Below are positions 1-8,711 of a stretch of DNA of 64,000 nt, one piece after another (the stretch's first letter is position 1; each line of letters starts with the position of its first letter). This DNA comes from Cupriavidus taiwanensis (GTDB lineage: Bacteria; Pseudomonadota; Gammaproteobacteria; Burkholderiales; Burkholderiaceae). The stretch covers positions 3,125,019 through 3,189,018 of the forward strand of contig NZ_LT977070.1 in assembly GCF_900250075.1 (NCBI RefSeq), in the 5' to 3' direction. Made by a program: the position numbers and the translations under genes. The notes beneath the pieces were generated by a model, which was not told the DNA's origin, did not search any database, and was given only the letters and a program-made list of their open reading frames with translations.

Positions 1-1070
1 CGGGCGTGCAGGACACCGCCAAGGCCAAGGACATCATCGGCCGCACCGCCACGCTGGAAGCGCGCCTGGTCGACAACGACGCGCCGCGCAGCCCGCGCCC
101 GGGCGACCCGGTCCCGTTCGGCAGCGAGCTGTTCACGCAAGGCAACGGCGCGCCGGTGGTGCTGAAGAAGCAGGTCATCTTCACCGGCGACCGCATCGAA
201 AGCGCCTCGGCCGGCTTCGACCAGAACCAGCAGCCTTCGGTCAACATCAAGCTCGACGCCCAGGGCGGCCGCGTGCTGCGCGATGTCTCGCGCGAGAACC
301 TGAAGAAGCCGATGGCGATCGTGCTGTTCGAAAAGGGCAAGGGCGAAGTGCTGACGGTGGCGACGATCCAGTCCGAACTGGGCTCGAGCTTCCAGATCAC
401 GGGCTCCTACTCCACCGAAGCCGCCAACGACCTGGCCCTGCTGCTGCGCGCCGGCTCGCTGGCCGCGCCGATGGAGATCATCGAAGAGCGCACCATCGGC
501 CCGTCGCTGGGTGCCGACAACATCGAGAAGGGCTTCGACTCCGTTGCCTATGGCTTTGCCGCCATCGGCGTGTTCATGATCCTGTACTACATGCTGTTCG
601 GCGTGTTCTCGGTGGTGGCGCTGGGCGTGAACCTGCTGCTGCTGATCGCGGTGCTGTCGATGCTGCAGGCCACGCTGACGCTGCCGGGCATCGCCGCCAT
701 CGCGCTGGTGCTGGGCATGGCCATCGACGCCAACGTGCTGATCAACGAGCGCATCCGCGAGGAACTGCGCGCCGGCGCGTCGCCGCAGATGGCGATCGCG
801 GTCGGTTTCGACCGCGCCTGGGCCACCATCCTGGACTCCAACGTGACCACGCTGATCGCCGGCCTGGCGCTGCTGGCGTTCGGTTCGGGCCCGGTGCGCG
901 GCTTTGCCGTGGTGCACTGCCTGGGCATCCTGACCTCGATGTTCTCGGCGGTGTTCTTCAACCGCGGCCTGGTCAACCTCTGGTACGGCCGCAAGAAGAA
1001 GCTGCAGAGCGTGGCCATCGGCCAGATCTGGAAGCCCGGCAATACCACCGACACGCCGGTCGCCAAGTAA
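1..1070 (+). CDS. secD: Protein translocase subunit SecD, C-terminal part (5' end outside window)
   Basis: The reading frame is open from the left edge, so only the C-terminal ~355 residues are present (complete family members have about 600 or more). SecD and SecF form an inner-membrane complex that uses the proton gradient to help SecYEG release exported proteins into the periplasm. The visible part holds the end of the periplasmic P1 domain, then several membrane helices; the conserved SecD motif GMAIDANVLINERIREE follows the LPGIAAIALVL helix. Downstream secF begins 41 bp after the stop, so the two form an operon. The upstream gene, commonly yajC, lies outside the window. Identification is secure. 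Confidence 0.97.
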   Translation, partial: GVQDTAKAKDIIGRTATLEARLVDNDAPRSPRPGDPVPFGSELFTQGNGAPVVLKKQVIFTGDRIESASAGFDQNQQPSVNIKLDAQGGRVLRDVSRENLKKPMAIVLFEKGKGEVLTVATIQSELGSSFQITGSYSTEAANDLALLLRAGSLAAPMEIIEERTIGPSLGADNIEKGFDSVAYGFAAIGVFMILYYMLFGVFSVVALGVNLLLLIAVLSMLQATLTLPGIAAIALVLGMAIDANVLINERIREELRAGASPQMAIAVGFDRAWATILDSNVTTLIAGLALLAFGSGPVRGFAVVHCLGILTSMFSAVFFNRGLVNLWYGRKKKLQSVAIGQIWKPGNTTDTPVAK

Positions 1071-1111
1071 GCGGCCCGCGGCACAACACGTAGTACAGAA
1101 CAGGATTCAAC

Positions 1112-2083
1112 ATGGAATTCTTCCGCATCCGGCGCGACATTCCGTTCATGAAGCACGCGTTGATCTTCAACGTGATCTCCTTCCTGACGTTTGCCGCGGC
1201 CGTATTCTTCCTCTGGCAAAAGGGCCTGCACCTGTCGATCGAATTCACCGGCGGCACGGTGATGGAGGTCAGCTACCAGCAGGCGGCCGACCTGGAAAAG
1301 ATCCGCGGCCAGGTGGGCAAGCTTGGCTATACCGACGTGCAGGTGCAGAACTTCGGCACCTCGCGCGACGTGATGATCCGCCTGCCGCTGCAAAAGGGCC
1401 CGGACGGCAAGCCCGCGACGTCCGCCCAGCAGAGCGAGCAGGTGATGGCCGCGCTCACCGCGGCGTCGCCTGACGTCAAGCTGCAGCGCGTCGAGTTCGT
1501 CGGCCCGCAGGTGGGCAAGGAACTGGCCACCGACGGCCTGCTGGCGCTGCTGTGCGTGGTGGCCGGCATCGTGATCTACCTGTCGTTCCGCTTCGAGTGG
1601 AAGTTCGCGGTGGCGGGCATCATCGCCAACCTGCACGACATCGTCATCATCCTGGGCTTCTTCGCCTTCTTCCAGTGGGAGTTCTCGCTGTCGGTGCTGG
1701 CGGCGATCCTGGCCGTGCTGGGCTACTCGGTGAACGAATCGGTGGTGATCTTCGACCGGATCCGCGAAGCCTTCCGCAAGTACCGCAAGATGACCACCCA
1801 CGAGGTCATCGACCACGCCATCACCAGCACCATGTCGCGCACCATCATCACCCACGGCTCGACCGAAATGATGGTGCTGTCGATGTTCTTCTTCGGCGGC
1901 CCGACCCTGCACTACTTCGCGCTGGCGCTGACGGTGGGCATCCTGTTCGGCATCTACTCGTCGGTGTTCGTCGCCGCGGCACTGGCGATGTGGCTGGGCG
2001 TGAAGCGCGAGGACCTGGTCAAGGGCGAGAAGAAGGGCGAGTCGACCGACCGCAACGACCCCAACTACGGCGCGCAGGCCTGA
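1112..2083 (+). CDS. secF: Protein translocase subunit SecF
   Basis: A 323-residue protein of normal family length. It begins MEFFRIRRDIPFMK, has a first membrane helix near residues 15-35, the periplasmic signature SIEFTGGTVMEVSY just after it, and a five-helix bundle from about residue 140 with the family motif GYSVNESVVIFDRIRE. It partners SecD in proton-driven protein export. The start is an ATG preceded by AGGA. A strong GC hairpin with a T run follows the stop and also serves the convergent phc cluster. Confidence 0.98.
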   Translation: MEFFRIRRDIPFMKHALIFNVISFLTFAAAVFFLWQKGLHLSIEFTGGTVMEVSYQQAADLEKIRGQVGKLGYTDVQVQNFGTSRDVMIRLPLQKGPDGKPATSAQQSEQVMAALTAASPDVKLQRVEFVGPQVGKELATDGLLALLCVVAGIVIYLSFRFEWKFAVAGIIANLHDIVIILGFFAFFQWEFSLSVLAAILAVLGYSVNESVVIFDRIREAFRKYRKMTTHEVIDHAITSTMSRTIITHGSTEMMVLSMFFFGGPTLHYFALALTVGILFGIYSSVFVAAALAMWLGVKREDLVKGEKKGESTDRNDPNYGAQA

Positions 2084-2103
2084 GCCCTGCCCCGGAAAAA
2101 AAG

Positions 2104-2130
2104 AACGGCGCCCCGCGGGGCGCCGTTTTT
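2104..2130. terminator. Bidirectional terminator between secF and phcQ
   Basis: An 11-bp perfect stem (AACGGCGCCCC / GGGGCGCCGTT) with a 2-nt loop is flanked by an A run on the left and a T run on the right. It sits 21 bp after the secF stop and 20 bp past the phcQ stop, so it can terminate transcription from both sides. Confidence 0.9.
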
Positions 2131-2150
2131 CATGGCCTGGCCAGCAACAT

Positions 2151-3158
2151 TCAGGCCGGCATCGAGAAGCGCTCGATCCATGCGGCCAGGCGGTCGGAAG
2201 CGAAGCCCTCGCTGCGCGGGGCGGCCCGGCAGACGATGGTGTCGCCGTCGCGAACGAACTTCAGCGCGCCGCCCGCTTCTTCCAGCCACAGCAGGCTGGC
2301 CAGCCAGGCGGCATGCTGGGCCGACACCGTCGTGCCCACGGGCTGAGCCAGGAACTCGGCCAGCGCGGCCGGCTGGGTCCAGACCACCGTATCGCCGTCG
2401 CGGCGCACCACCTCGCTGCCGAGCGCGTCGGCAACCACGGCGGCGGCATCGGCAGCGCCCCGGCCCGCATTGGCGCTGCGCAGCCCGGCCAGGCGTGTGC
2501 CCACGGCATGGCCGAAGCTACCGCTGCGCTCGGCTTCGGCGCGAACCAGGTCGGCATAGTCCATGCGCTGCCAGTCCGGCTCGGCGTTGCGGGCCCCCGC
2601 CAGGTCGACCGCCGCCAGGTAAGTCTCCACCGGCTGGAAATGGCCCGGGCCAATCAGGCTCGCGCACAGCGCGTGCAGCATGCCGATGCGGGTTGCCACG
2701 GTCTGGGTCTGCAGCACCGCCAGCTTCTCGCGCACCAGCTGGTCCCGTTCCTTGCGCAGGCCGGACATTTCCAGCGCCTGCTTGAGTTCCATGCGCAGCG
2801 CGGTGATATCCCACGGCTTCTTGATATAGCGGTGGATCTGCCCCTGGTTCACCGCCTCGACGGTCTGGTCGAGTTCCGAGTACGCGGTGGTCAGGATGCG
2901 CACGATATGCGGGTAGCGCTCGCGTGCATAGCGCAGCAGTTCGTTGCCGTACTCGCCCGGCATGCGCTGGTCCGAGACCAGCACGGCCAGGCTGTCGGCG
3001 TGAGCGTCCAGCAGCGTCTTGCCCTCCTCCACCGAACCGCCAGTCACCACCGGCGCCAGCGCGCCGATGGCCCGCTGGAAATATTTGACGGCGGTCGCCT
3101 CGTCATCGACGAACAGAATCGCCGGGGGTGGTGCCTGGGTGGCAATCGGTTCGCTCAT
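2151..3158 (-). CDS. phcQ: Response regulator PhcQ
   Basis: A 335-residue protein with an N-terminal receiver domain (about residues 12-130): acidic pocket DDE near 18-20, phospho-acceptor Asp63 in SDQRMPGEYG, conserved Thr90/91 and Lys113/114 in YIKKPWD. The receiver is followed by a coiled-coil-like stretch and a C-terminal region without a DNA-binding fold I recognise. In Ralstonia solanacearum PhcQ works downstream of PhcS alongside PhcR in density control of PhcA. The ATG overlaps the phcR stop by 4 bp (ATGA), indicating translational coupling. The name rests on operon position and domain make-up and on recalled similarity, not on a search. Confidence 0.85.
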   Translation of the reverse strand: MSEPIATQAPPPAILFVDDEATAVKYFQRAIGALAPVVTGGSVEEGKTLLDAHADSLAVLVSDQRMPGEYGNELLRYARERYPHIVRILTTAYSELDQTVEAVNQGQIHRYIKKPWDITALRMELKQALEMSGLRKERDQLVREKLAVLQTQTVATRIGMLHALCASLIGPGHFQPVETYLAAVDLAGARNAEPDWQRMDYADLVRAEAERSGSFGHAVGTRLAGLRSANAGRGAADAAAVVADALGSEVVRRDGDTVVWTQPAALAEFLAQPVGTTVSAQHAAWLASLLWLEEAGGALKFVRDGDTIVCRAAPRSEGFASDRLAAWIERFSMPA

Positions 3159-4294
3159 CGGTCACTCCTAATCATTCGATTCCTGAAATTTGGAAAGTCC
3201 AGCGTCACTGTGGTCCCGGCACCGGGAGCGGAGGCGATCCGGATGCCGCCGCCGAAGGACTGCATGACGCGGTTGCAGAAAATCATGCCGAGGCCACTGC
3301 CGCCAGCGCTGGCGTGGGTAGTGACCGGATCGACCAGCAGCCGCCCCATCACCTCTGGCGGGATGCCGGGGCCGTTGTCGCAGATGCGGATTTCCTGGTT
3401 GGGCTGGGTTGTCACCACGAAGCGCAGGGACGGCTGGTCCACGCCCGCGAGCGCGCGCAGCGCGTTGCTCATCACCGACGACAGCACCAGCGCGACGCAG
3501 TTGGGCAGCGTCTGCACGGGGAAATCGCCCTGCATGTCGACGTCGACCCACTGGCGCTGCCCGCCGGTGAACGGATACGTATCCAGCAGCGACGCCACCA
3601 GCGCGCCCGCACTGACCTCGGTGCCGGCGTCGGCCGCCGGCGTCTTGCTGACTCCCGCGCTGTTACGCACCGACTCCAGGAACGAAGACAGCACCGCCAG
3701 GCAATACTGCGCGTTGTCGTGCATGGCGCCCGCAGCCTGCCCGATCTCGCCTTGCCGCTGCTCGCTGTAGTCGGCCTGGACGCGGCTTTCGATGCCGCGC
3801 GCGAAGTTGGCAATGGCGGCCAGCGGCGTGTTCAGTTCATGCGCCAGGAAGGCCAGGGTTTCGTCGATCGCCATCAGGCGATGCTGGCGCAACGCGCGCT
3901 CCAGGTGGCGCTCGCCGGCCAGGTGCAGCACCTGGCGCACGTCGCCGACACTCAGGGGCTTTTCCAGGATGCGGAAGACTTCGCCGCTGTTGACCGTTTG
4001 CAACAGCATGTCCTTGTCGGCGTAGGCCGTCACCAAAATGCGCACGATCTGCGGATAGGCCTGGGCGACCTCGCGCAGCAGGTCGCCCCCGTCGCGGCCG
4101 GGCATGCGGAAATCGGTGACCAGGATCGCGATCCGCCCGCCCTCGGCGCGCAGCGTCGCCATCGCCTCGTCGGCGCCGGCGGCAAGCAGGACCTCATACT
4201 CGCTGCCGACCGCGCGCGCAAAGTACTTGCGCGCCATGTCTTCGTCGTCGACATAAAGGACGACATTGGGCCGGGCTTGCTGGAGTTCGCTCAT
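3155..4294 (-). CDS. phcR: PhcR: response regulator with C-terminal histidine kinase-like domain
   Basis: A 379-residue protein that inverts the usual hybrid-kinase order: receiver domain first (residues 9-125; Asp61 in TDFRMPGRDGG, Lys112 in LEKPL), then a kinase module with H box FLAHELNTPLAAIANF (His152) and ATP-binding motifs ICDNGPGIPPEV and GGSGLGMIFCNRVM. This architecture is that of Ralstonia PhcR. An upstream in-frame start at 4339 exists, but it lies inside phcS; the ATG at 4294, 5 bp after the phcS stop, gives the expected N-terminus MSELQQARPNVVLYVDDED. In R. solanacearum PhcR is a phosphorelay partner of PhcS and modulates PhcA output. Confidence 0.88.
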   Translation of the reverse strand: MSELQQARPNVVLYVDDEDMARKYFARAVGSEYEVLLAAGADEAMATLRAEGGRIAILVTDFRMPGRDGGDLLREVAQAYPQIVRILVTAYADKDMLLQTVNSGEVFRILEKPLSVGDVRQVLHLAGERHLERALRQHRLMAIDETLAFLAHELNTPLAAIANFARGIESRVQADYSEQRQGEIGQAAGAMHDNAQYCLAVLSSFLESVRNSAGVSKTPAADAGTEVSAGALVASLLDTYPFTGGQRQWVDVDMQGDFPVQTLPNCVALVLSSVMSNALRALAGVDQPSLRFVVTTQPNQEIRICDNGPGIPPEVMGRLLVDPVTTHASAGGSGLGMIFCNRVMQSFGGGIRIASAPGAGTTVTLDFPNFRNRMIRSDR

Positions 4295-4299
4295 GCGAC

Positions 4300-5631
4300 T
4301 TACTCCGCGCGAGGCAGGTCGAAGCTGAACGCAGCCCACTGGCCGAGCTCGCTTTCGGCAAACAGCTGGCCGCCGTGGCGCTCGATCACGGCATAGCTGA
4401 TCGACAGCCCCAGGCCCAGGCCCTGCCCGACTTCACGGGTGGTGAAGAACGGCTCGAACACCCGTGCCAGGTGCTCCGGCGCGATGCCGGGCCCGTTGTC
4501 GCGCACGGTCACGTGCAACCGGCCTTCGGCCCAGCGCACGGTGGTATGGATCGCGGGCTCGGTCGTGCCGGCCTTGCGCATGGCCAGCGCCGCGTTGGAG
4601 AACAGGTTGATCAGCACGCCGATGATGGCGGCCTCGTCGCCCAGCACCAGCGTATCCGCAGGCAACTCGCGCGTAACCTTGACGCCGCGCAACTCATGCG
4701 CGGTCAGGCGGATCGAGGAATCCAGCGCCTTTTCGAACATGAACGGCGTGCCTTCCACCTCCGCGCCCGGCTTGCGGTAGGCGAAGGTCTTCAGGTCGGA
4801 GACGATATGCTGGATGCGCTGCATCCCCTGCTTGGCATCCACCAGGCATTCGGTCACCGACTCGCTTTCCTTGGCCTGGGGCTCTTCCATCGCCACCTCG
4901 ATCGCCATCAGGCAGAAGTTCACCGGATTGTTGACCTCATGCAACAGACCCGCGGCCAGGGTACCGATCGCAGCCATTTTTTCCTGCTGCAGCATCTGGC
5001 CCTTGATGTCGACCAGCTTGCGGTTGATGACCTCGAGCTCGGCGTTCTTCTCGGCCACCTCCGCCTTCAGGCGGAACAGCATAAAGCGCGCGCGCTCGTT
5101 GAAATAGGTGTAGACCGCGCTGGCGGCGGCGGCAAACAACAGGAACAGCGAATTGACGATAAAGGTACCGAGCGGCTCGATGCCGCCGGGGTGAAACAGG
5201 CAGGCGAGCACATACAGCAGGTAGGAAAGCACGCCGAACACCAGGTTCTGCCACAGCCCGAACGGCAGCGCGATGCCTGATGCGAAGATGGCCAGGTTGA
5301 GCCCGACGTAGTACGGCGAATGCACCCCTTCGGTCTGCGAGATCATCCAGGCGATCATGATCTGCGGCAACAGCAGCCAGGTCAGCGTCAGCCAGGGCGC
5401 GAAGCGGCGGCCCGCGGCGCTGTACAGGACCACCACGACCCCGGCGATCAGCATCGACACCACCACGCGTGCCACCGCGAAGGGAAACTGCTGCTGCGGA
5501 TACTGTCCGTAGTCGAGCCCGACGCCGAGCAGGACCAGCACGATCGCGGTATAGGCGCCGCCGCGGCTGAAGGCCAGACGGAAGTCGACCAGTTCGGACT
5601 GGTAGCCGGCGTAGAGTTGGTTGGTGCTCAT
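4300..5631 (-). CDS. phcS: PhcS: membrane sensor histidine kinase
   Basis: A 443-residue kinase. The N-terminal ~175 residues hold about six hydrophobic segments, followed by a short coiled coil (RLKAEVAEKNAELEVINRK) and a HisKA/HATPase module: H box LLHEVNNPVNFC with His231, N box in the INLFSNAALAMRK region, G1 DNGPGIAPEHLARVFEPFF and G2 GQGLGLGLSISYAVIERHGG. In R. solanacearum PhcS senses the methyl-ester fatty-acid signal made by PhcB. The start chosen is the ATG at 5631 (MSTNQLYAGYQ), 22 bp after the phcB stop; a longer frame begins inside phcB. The ligand in this organism cannot be read from sequence. Confidence 0.9.
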   Translation of the reverse strand: MSTNQLYAGYQSELVDFRLAFSRGGAYTAIVLVLLGVGLDYGQYPQQQFPFAVARVVVSMLIAGVVVVLYSAAGRRFAPWLTLTWLLLPQIMIAWMISQTEGVHSPYYVGLNLAIFASGIALPFGLWQNLVFGVLSYLLYVLACLFHPGGIEPLGTFIVNSLFLLFAAAASAVYTYFNERARFMLFRLKAEVAEKNAELEVINRKLVDIKGQMLQQEKMAAIGTLAAGLLHEVNNPVNFCLMAIEVAMEEPQAKESESVTECLVDAKQGMQRIQHIVSDLKTFAYRKPGAEVEGTPFMFEKALDSSIRLTAHELRGVKVTRELPADTLVLGDEAAIIGVLINLFSNAALAMRKAGTTEPAIHTTVRWAEGRLHVTVRDNGPGIAPEHLARVFEPFFTTREVGQGLGLGLSISYAVIERHGGQLFAESELGQWAAFSFDLPRAE

Positions 5632-5653
5632 GGCGTGACCCGCGAGGACAGCC

Positions 5654-7045
5654 TCAGTCAATGGTGGCTTCCGCGAATACGTTGACCCCGGTGCTGTCGA
5701 CGTAGACGCGGTGCGAATGCGAGTGTTCGGGCAGCAGTTGCGCCATGCCCGCATCGTCGCGATAGATCAGGTACCACTCGAGCAGGTGCTCCATGCCGAA
5801 TTTCTCCGGATTGTCGGCATGGACGTTGGTCACCAGGATCTGGCCGCCGGGGCGCGAGCGCGAGGCAAAGTACGACAGCAGCCGCGCGCAGACCTTGTCC
5901 GAAAGGTAGTCGAACAGGCCGGCGCAATAGACCGCGTCGAACTCGCGCGCGGCGGCATCGTCCGGGGAGATGCGCCGCTTGAGCAGTTCGTGCACCGACT
6001 GGTGCACCATCTCGACGGAAAACTTGTTGCCGGCGCTTTGGGCCGAGCGCTCGATCGAATTGCGCGTGTATTCCAGCGTTTCTTCGCTGAAATCAACCAG
6101 CTGGAACGACAGCAGCTCCGGGTTCGGGTATTCGCGCACGAAGCGCTGGATTTCGAAGGCCGGGCCGCAACCGACATTGAGCACGCGGAACGGCCGGCCG
6201 GCGGCGCGCGCGCGTTCGGCCTGGCGCGTGAGGAAATCGATCAGCAGGTCGATGCGATTGCGGTGCGCGGTCGCCACCGCCGCCTTCAGGAAGGCGGTGT
6301 TGACGATCTGGAAGTAGGTGGTCGGGCCTTGCTGCGGATCGCCCAGGATCTGGTTCACCATTTCGTAGTCGCCGGCATAACCGAGCGGCTTGGTGAAGGT
6401 GCGGTAGACGAACGGCGCGCGCAGCAGCAAGGGATGCAGCGCCGACTGCGCGTAGGTGCGGTGCACCGGGGCGATTTCGGCGTCCACGCGCTGGGCTTCG
6501 CCCTCGAGCCAGTCCAGGTAGGTCTTGGTCTTGGCCATGATCGGCGTGGCCAGCTCGTAGAAGACGTCCTGGCGCAGCTTGCCTTCGGTCTTGGGCAGCG
6601 ACTCGGTCAGGTCGACCTGCTCGACCCAGCGCGACACTTCAGACAGGAAGGCGCGCATCTCGTTGACCACGATCTGGTAGTCGCGCCGGATGTTGAAACG
6701 CGTGTCCCAATCCTGCACGAACAGCTCGGCTTCGCGCGCGACCGACTTGGGCTCGTTGTTGAGATCGGACAACTCGCGCCACTCGTCGATCAGCGTCAGC
6801 GACACCACCGCGGTCAGGCCGGTGTTCACCAGGCTCATCACCACGGCCTTGCCGAGATAGGCATTCTTGGCGCCCATGCGGACGCTGAGCTCGCTCAGCA
6901 CCTCGCTGACCTGCACGATCGAATACGGGTTGTAGATTTCCATCACCAGAGATTTCCTCTGGAGATTGATGATCGTGCCCCGCACCTGCTCGCCCTGCGA
7001 GTTGCGGAAACTAACTACCGGATCGATTTGCGTTTTGGAGTACAC
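5654..7045 (-). CDS. phcB: PhcB: SAM-dependent methyltransferase that makes the quorum signal
   Basis: A 463-residue protein. The N-terminal ~100 residues resemble a PilZ-like beta domain (VRGTIINLQRKSLVMEIYNP). A mostly helical middle region follows, then a class I methyltransferase domain with glycine motif VLNVGCGPAFEIQRF at about 288-302 and acidic motif LVDFSEET. In R. solanacearum PhcB methylates 3-hydroxy fatty acids to 3-OH PAME or 3-OH MAME. The only upstream in-frame start is GTG at 7045, with no clear ribosome-binding site, so the exact N-terminus is uncertain. It leads the phcBSRQ operon. Confidence 0.87.
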   Translation of the reverse strand: MYSKTQIDPVVSFRNSQGEQVRGTIINLQRKSLVMEIYNPYSIVQVSEVLSELSVRMGAKNAYLGKAVVMSLVNTGLTAVVSLTLIDEWRELSDLNNEPKSVAREAELFVQDWDTRFNIRRDYQIVVNEMRAFLSEVSRWVEQVDLTESLPKTEGKLRQDVFYELATPIMAKTKTYLDWLEGEAQRVDAEIAPVHRTYAQSALHPLLLRAPFVYRTFTKPLGYAGDYEMVNQILGDPQQGPTTYFQIVNTAFLKAAVATAHRNRIDLLIDFLTRQAERARAAGRPFRVLNVGCGPAFEIQRFVREYPNPELLSFQLVDFSEETLEYTRNSIERSAQSAGNKFSVEMVHQSVHELLKRRISPDDAAAREFDAVYCAGLFDYLSDKVCARLLSYFASRSRPGGQILVTNVHADNPEKFGMEHLLEWYLIYRDDAGMAQLLPEHSHSHRVYVDSTGVNVFAEATID

Positions 7046-7397
7046 GGTATAGCGCCAGGGAAAACCGGGAAACGCTGCGGGCCATACAGCCAGGGCAGAA
7101 CGGCCGGGTACAGCATGAGGGGCGAGGGGGTCGCGGGAACGGCTACCGGTATCGGGACATGCAGCGAATGCTCATAGTGATGCGCTCTGGCCAGTTGCGG
7201 GCATGGCTGCCCCCCGCCGTGGCAGGAGTCGCAATACCCCGGATCATGGTGGATTGCCGCGGGCCATTGTACTGTGCCCGTCGCAACTCGCACAACAAAG
7301 TGCCCTGGCGGCCCCCCCGCATGGTGCAATACAACAAAAAAAGGCCGGCATGAGCCGGCCTTGACTACGGTCTCGCCCGCCGCAGCGGGCCGCGCGC
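7046..7397. other. Intergenic region upstream of phcB, 352 bp
   Basis: This gap separates the phcB start from the end of the yceI cluster; both run on the minus strand. Its left part must carry the phcB promoter, but I could not identify convincing -35/-10 boxes. Its right end carries the yceI terminator. Open frames here overlap the neighbouring genes and show no recognisable protein. Confidence 0.6.
7334..7362 (-). terminator. Terminator of the cytochrome b561/yceI cluster
   Basis: A 9-bp perfect stem (AAGGCCGGC / GCCGGCCTT) with an ATGA loop has an A run on its left, which becomes a U run on the minus strand. It lies 36 bp beyond the yceI stop. Confidence 0.85.
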
Positions 7398-7988
7398 TCA
7401 GTCGGCGCGCACGCCTTCCACCTGGATGGCGAGCTTGACTTCGGGCTTGAAGCCCATCTTGACGCCATAGTCCAGGCCGAAATCGGCCCGGTTGAACTGG
7501 CCCACGGCGTCGGCGCCGCAGGCTTCGCGCTTGAGCATCGGGTGCTGGATGCACTTGAATTCGCGGATTTCCAGCTTGACCGGCTTGGATACGCCGCGCA
7601 GCGTCAGCACGCCGTCGACCTCGGTCGGCACGTCGCCCTTGAACTTGGAGAACTTGCCCTTGTAGGTGGCCTCGGGGAAGGCTTGCACGTCGAACATGTC
7701 AGGGCCCTTGGCGTGCTGGTTCAGCTTGGCATTGCCGAAATCGATCGAAGCCGGGTCGATGTTGACCTCGACCGAGCCCGCCTTGGCGGCGCGGTCCAGC
7801 GTCACCACGCCGCTGGACTTGTCGAACTTGCCGCGCCAGGTCGACAGGCCGCCCAGGTGGTCGGCCTCGAAGCTGGGATAGGTATGGGTCGGATCGAGGT
7901 TGTACGTCACGGTATTGGCCGAAGCCACGCCGAAGGCGGCGGTTGCGGAAACGGCCGCGACGGCGGCAACGAGGGAACGCAGTTTCAT
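7398..7988 (-). CDS. YceI family periplasmic protein (first copy)
   Basis: A 196-residue protein with a clear signal peptide ([20 protein letters not shown], cleavage near ASA-NT). It then shows the YceI lipocalin-like pattern: [38 protein letters not shown] and [16 protein letters not shown]. YceI proteins bind polyisoprenoid-like molecules in the periplasm, but their physiological role is poorly defined. The ATG at 7988 has GGGAGA upstream; a TTG at 8003 is less likely. It lies 60 bp behind a second yceI copy and, with cytochrome b561, makes a three-gene cluster. Confidence 0.92.
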   Translation of the reverse strand: MKLRSLVAAVAAVSATAAFGVASANTVTYNLDPTHTYPSFEADHLGGLSTWRGKFDKSSGVVTLDRAAKAGSVEVNIDPASIDFGNAKLNQHAKGPDMFDVQAFPEATYKGKFSKFKGDVPTEVDGVLTLRGVSKPVKLEIREFKCIQHPMLKREACGADAVGQFNRADFGLDYGVKMGFKPEVKLAIQVEGVRAD

Positions 7989-8063
7989 GGTGTCTCCCGA
8001 CAAATCAGGGTTGGGATGGAGCGGTTCAGGTAAGTCCTGGGGTACGTCAGCGGAATGCCGGCC

Positions 8064-8645
8064 TTACTTCTTGGCCAGCACGATACGGAATTTGATCTGG
8101 ACGTCGTCGGCGACCACGGAGGTGTCCTTCCATTCGCCGTCGCCGATATTGAACGCGGTGCGCTTGATCGGCAGCGCGCCCTCGAACACCTGCGCGCCGC
8201 CCTCCTGGCGGTAGGTGGCGGGCACCACCACGTCCACGGTCTTGCCCTTGATGGTCAGCTTGCCGGCCACGTCGTACTTGCCCGGCGTGCCGTTCTTGAT
8301 GCTGGTCGACTGGAACACCGCCTTGGGGTACTTGGCGGCGTCGAACCAGTCCTTGCCCTTCACTTCCTTGGTGGTCTCGGCATCGCCGATCTCGAAGCTG
8401 GCCACGTCGATCTCGATCTTGGCCGTCGATGTCGCCAGCTTGGCGGGGTCGAAGCTGACGTTGGCGTCGAACTTCTTGAACTTGCCTTCCATCGGCACGC
8501 CGATCTGGCGCGCCACCGCGGTCACCGAACTCTTGGCGGCGTCGACCTGGGCCCAGGCCAGGTTGGCGGCGATGCCGGTGGCGGCCAGCACGGCAACCAG
8601 GGTGGCACGGAGAGGGGCCGAGCCGCGGCGGGAATTGCGTTTCAT
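8064..8645 (-). CDS. YceI family periplasmic protein (second copy)
   Basis: A 193-residue protein with an N-terminal signal peptide (MKRNSRRGSAPLRATLVAVL... ending NLAWAQ). The mature domain is of YceI type: RQIGVPMEGKFKKFDANVSF, GKDWFDAAKYPKAVFQSTSI, VVVPATYRQEGGAQVFEGAL. It is clearly diverged from the neighbouring copy and is the shorter type with a QIGVPMEG core. AGGAG lies at good distance from the ATG. It is expected in the periplasm, possibly binding an isoprenoid or quinone-like ligand, which would suit the adjacent cytochrome b561. Confidence 0.92.
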   Translation of the reverse strand: MKRNSRRGSAPLRATLVAVLAATGIAANLAWAQVDAAKSSVTAVARQIGVPMEGKFKKFDANVSFDPAKLATSTAKIEIDVASFEIGDAETTKEVKGKDWFDAAKYPKAVFQSTSIKNGTPGKYDVAGKLTIKGKTVDVVVPATYRQEGGAQVFEGALPIKRTAFNIGDGEWKDTSVVADDVQIKFRIVLAKK

Positions 8646-8711
8646 CTGGGAAAACTCCTGTCAGGGACGGCGCAGCCGCGCCGCGGAACGAAAATGGTTG
8701 GCGCGCGAGGT

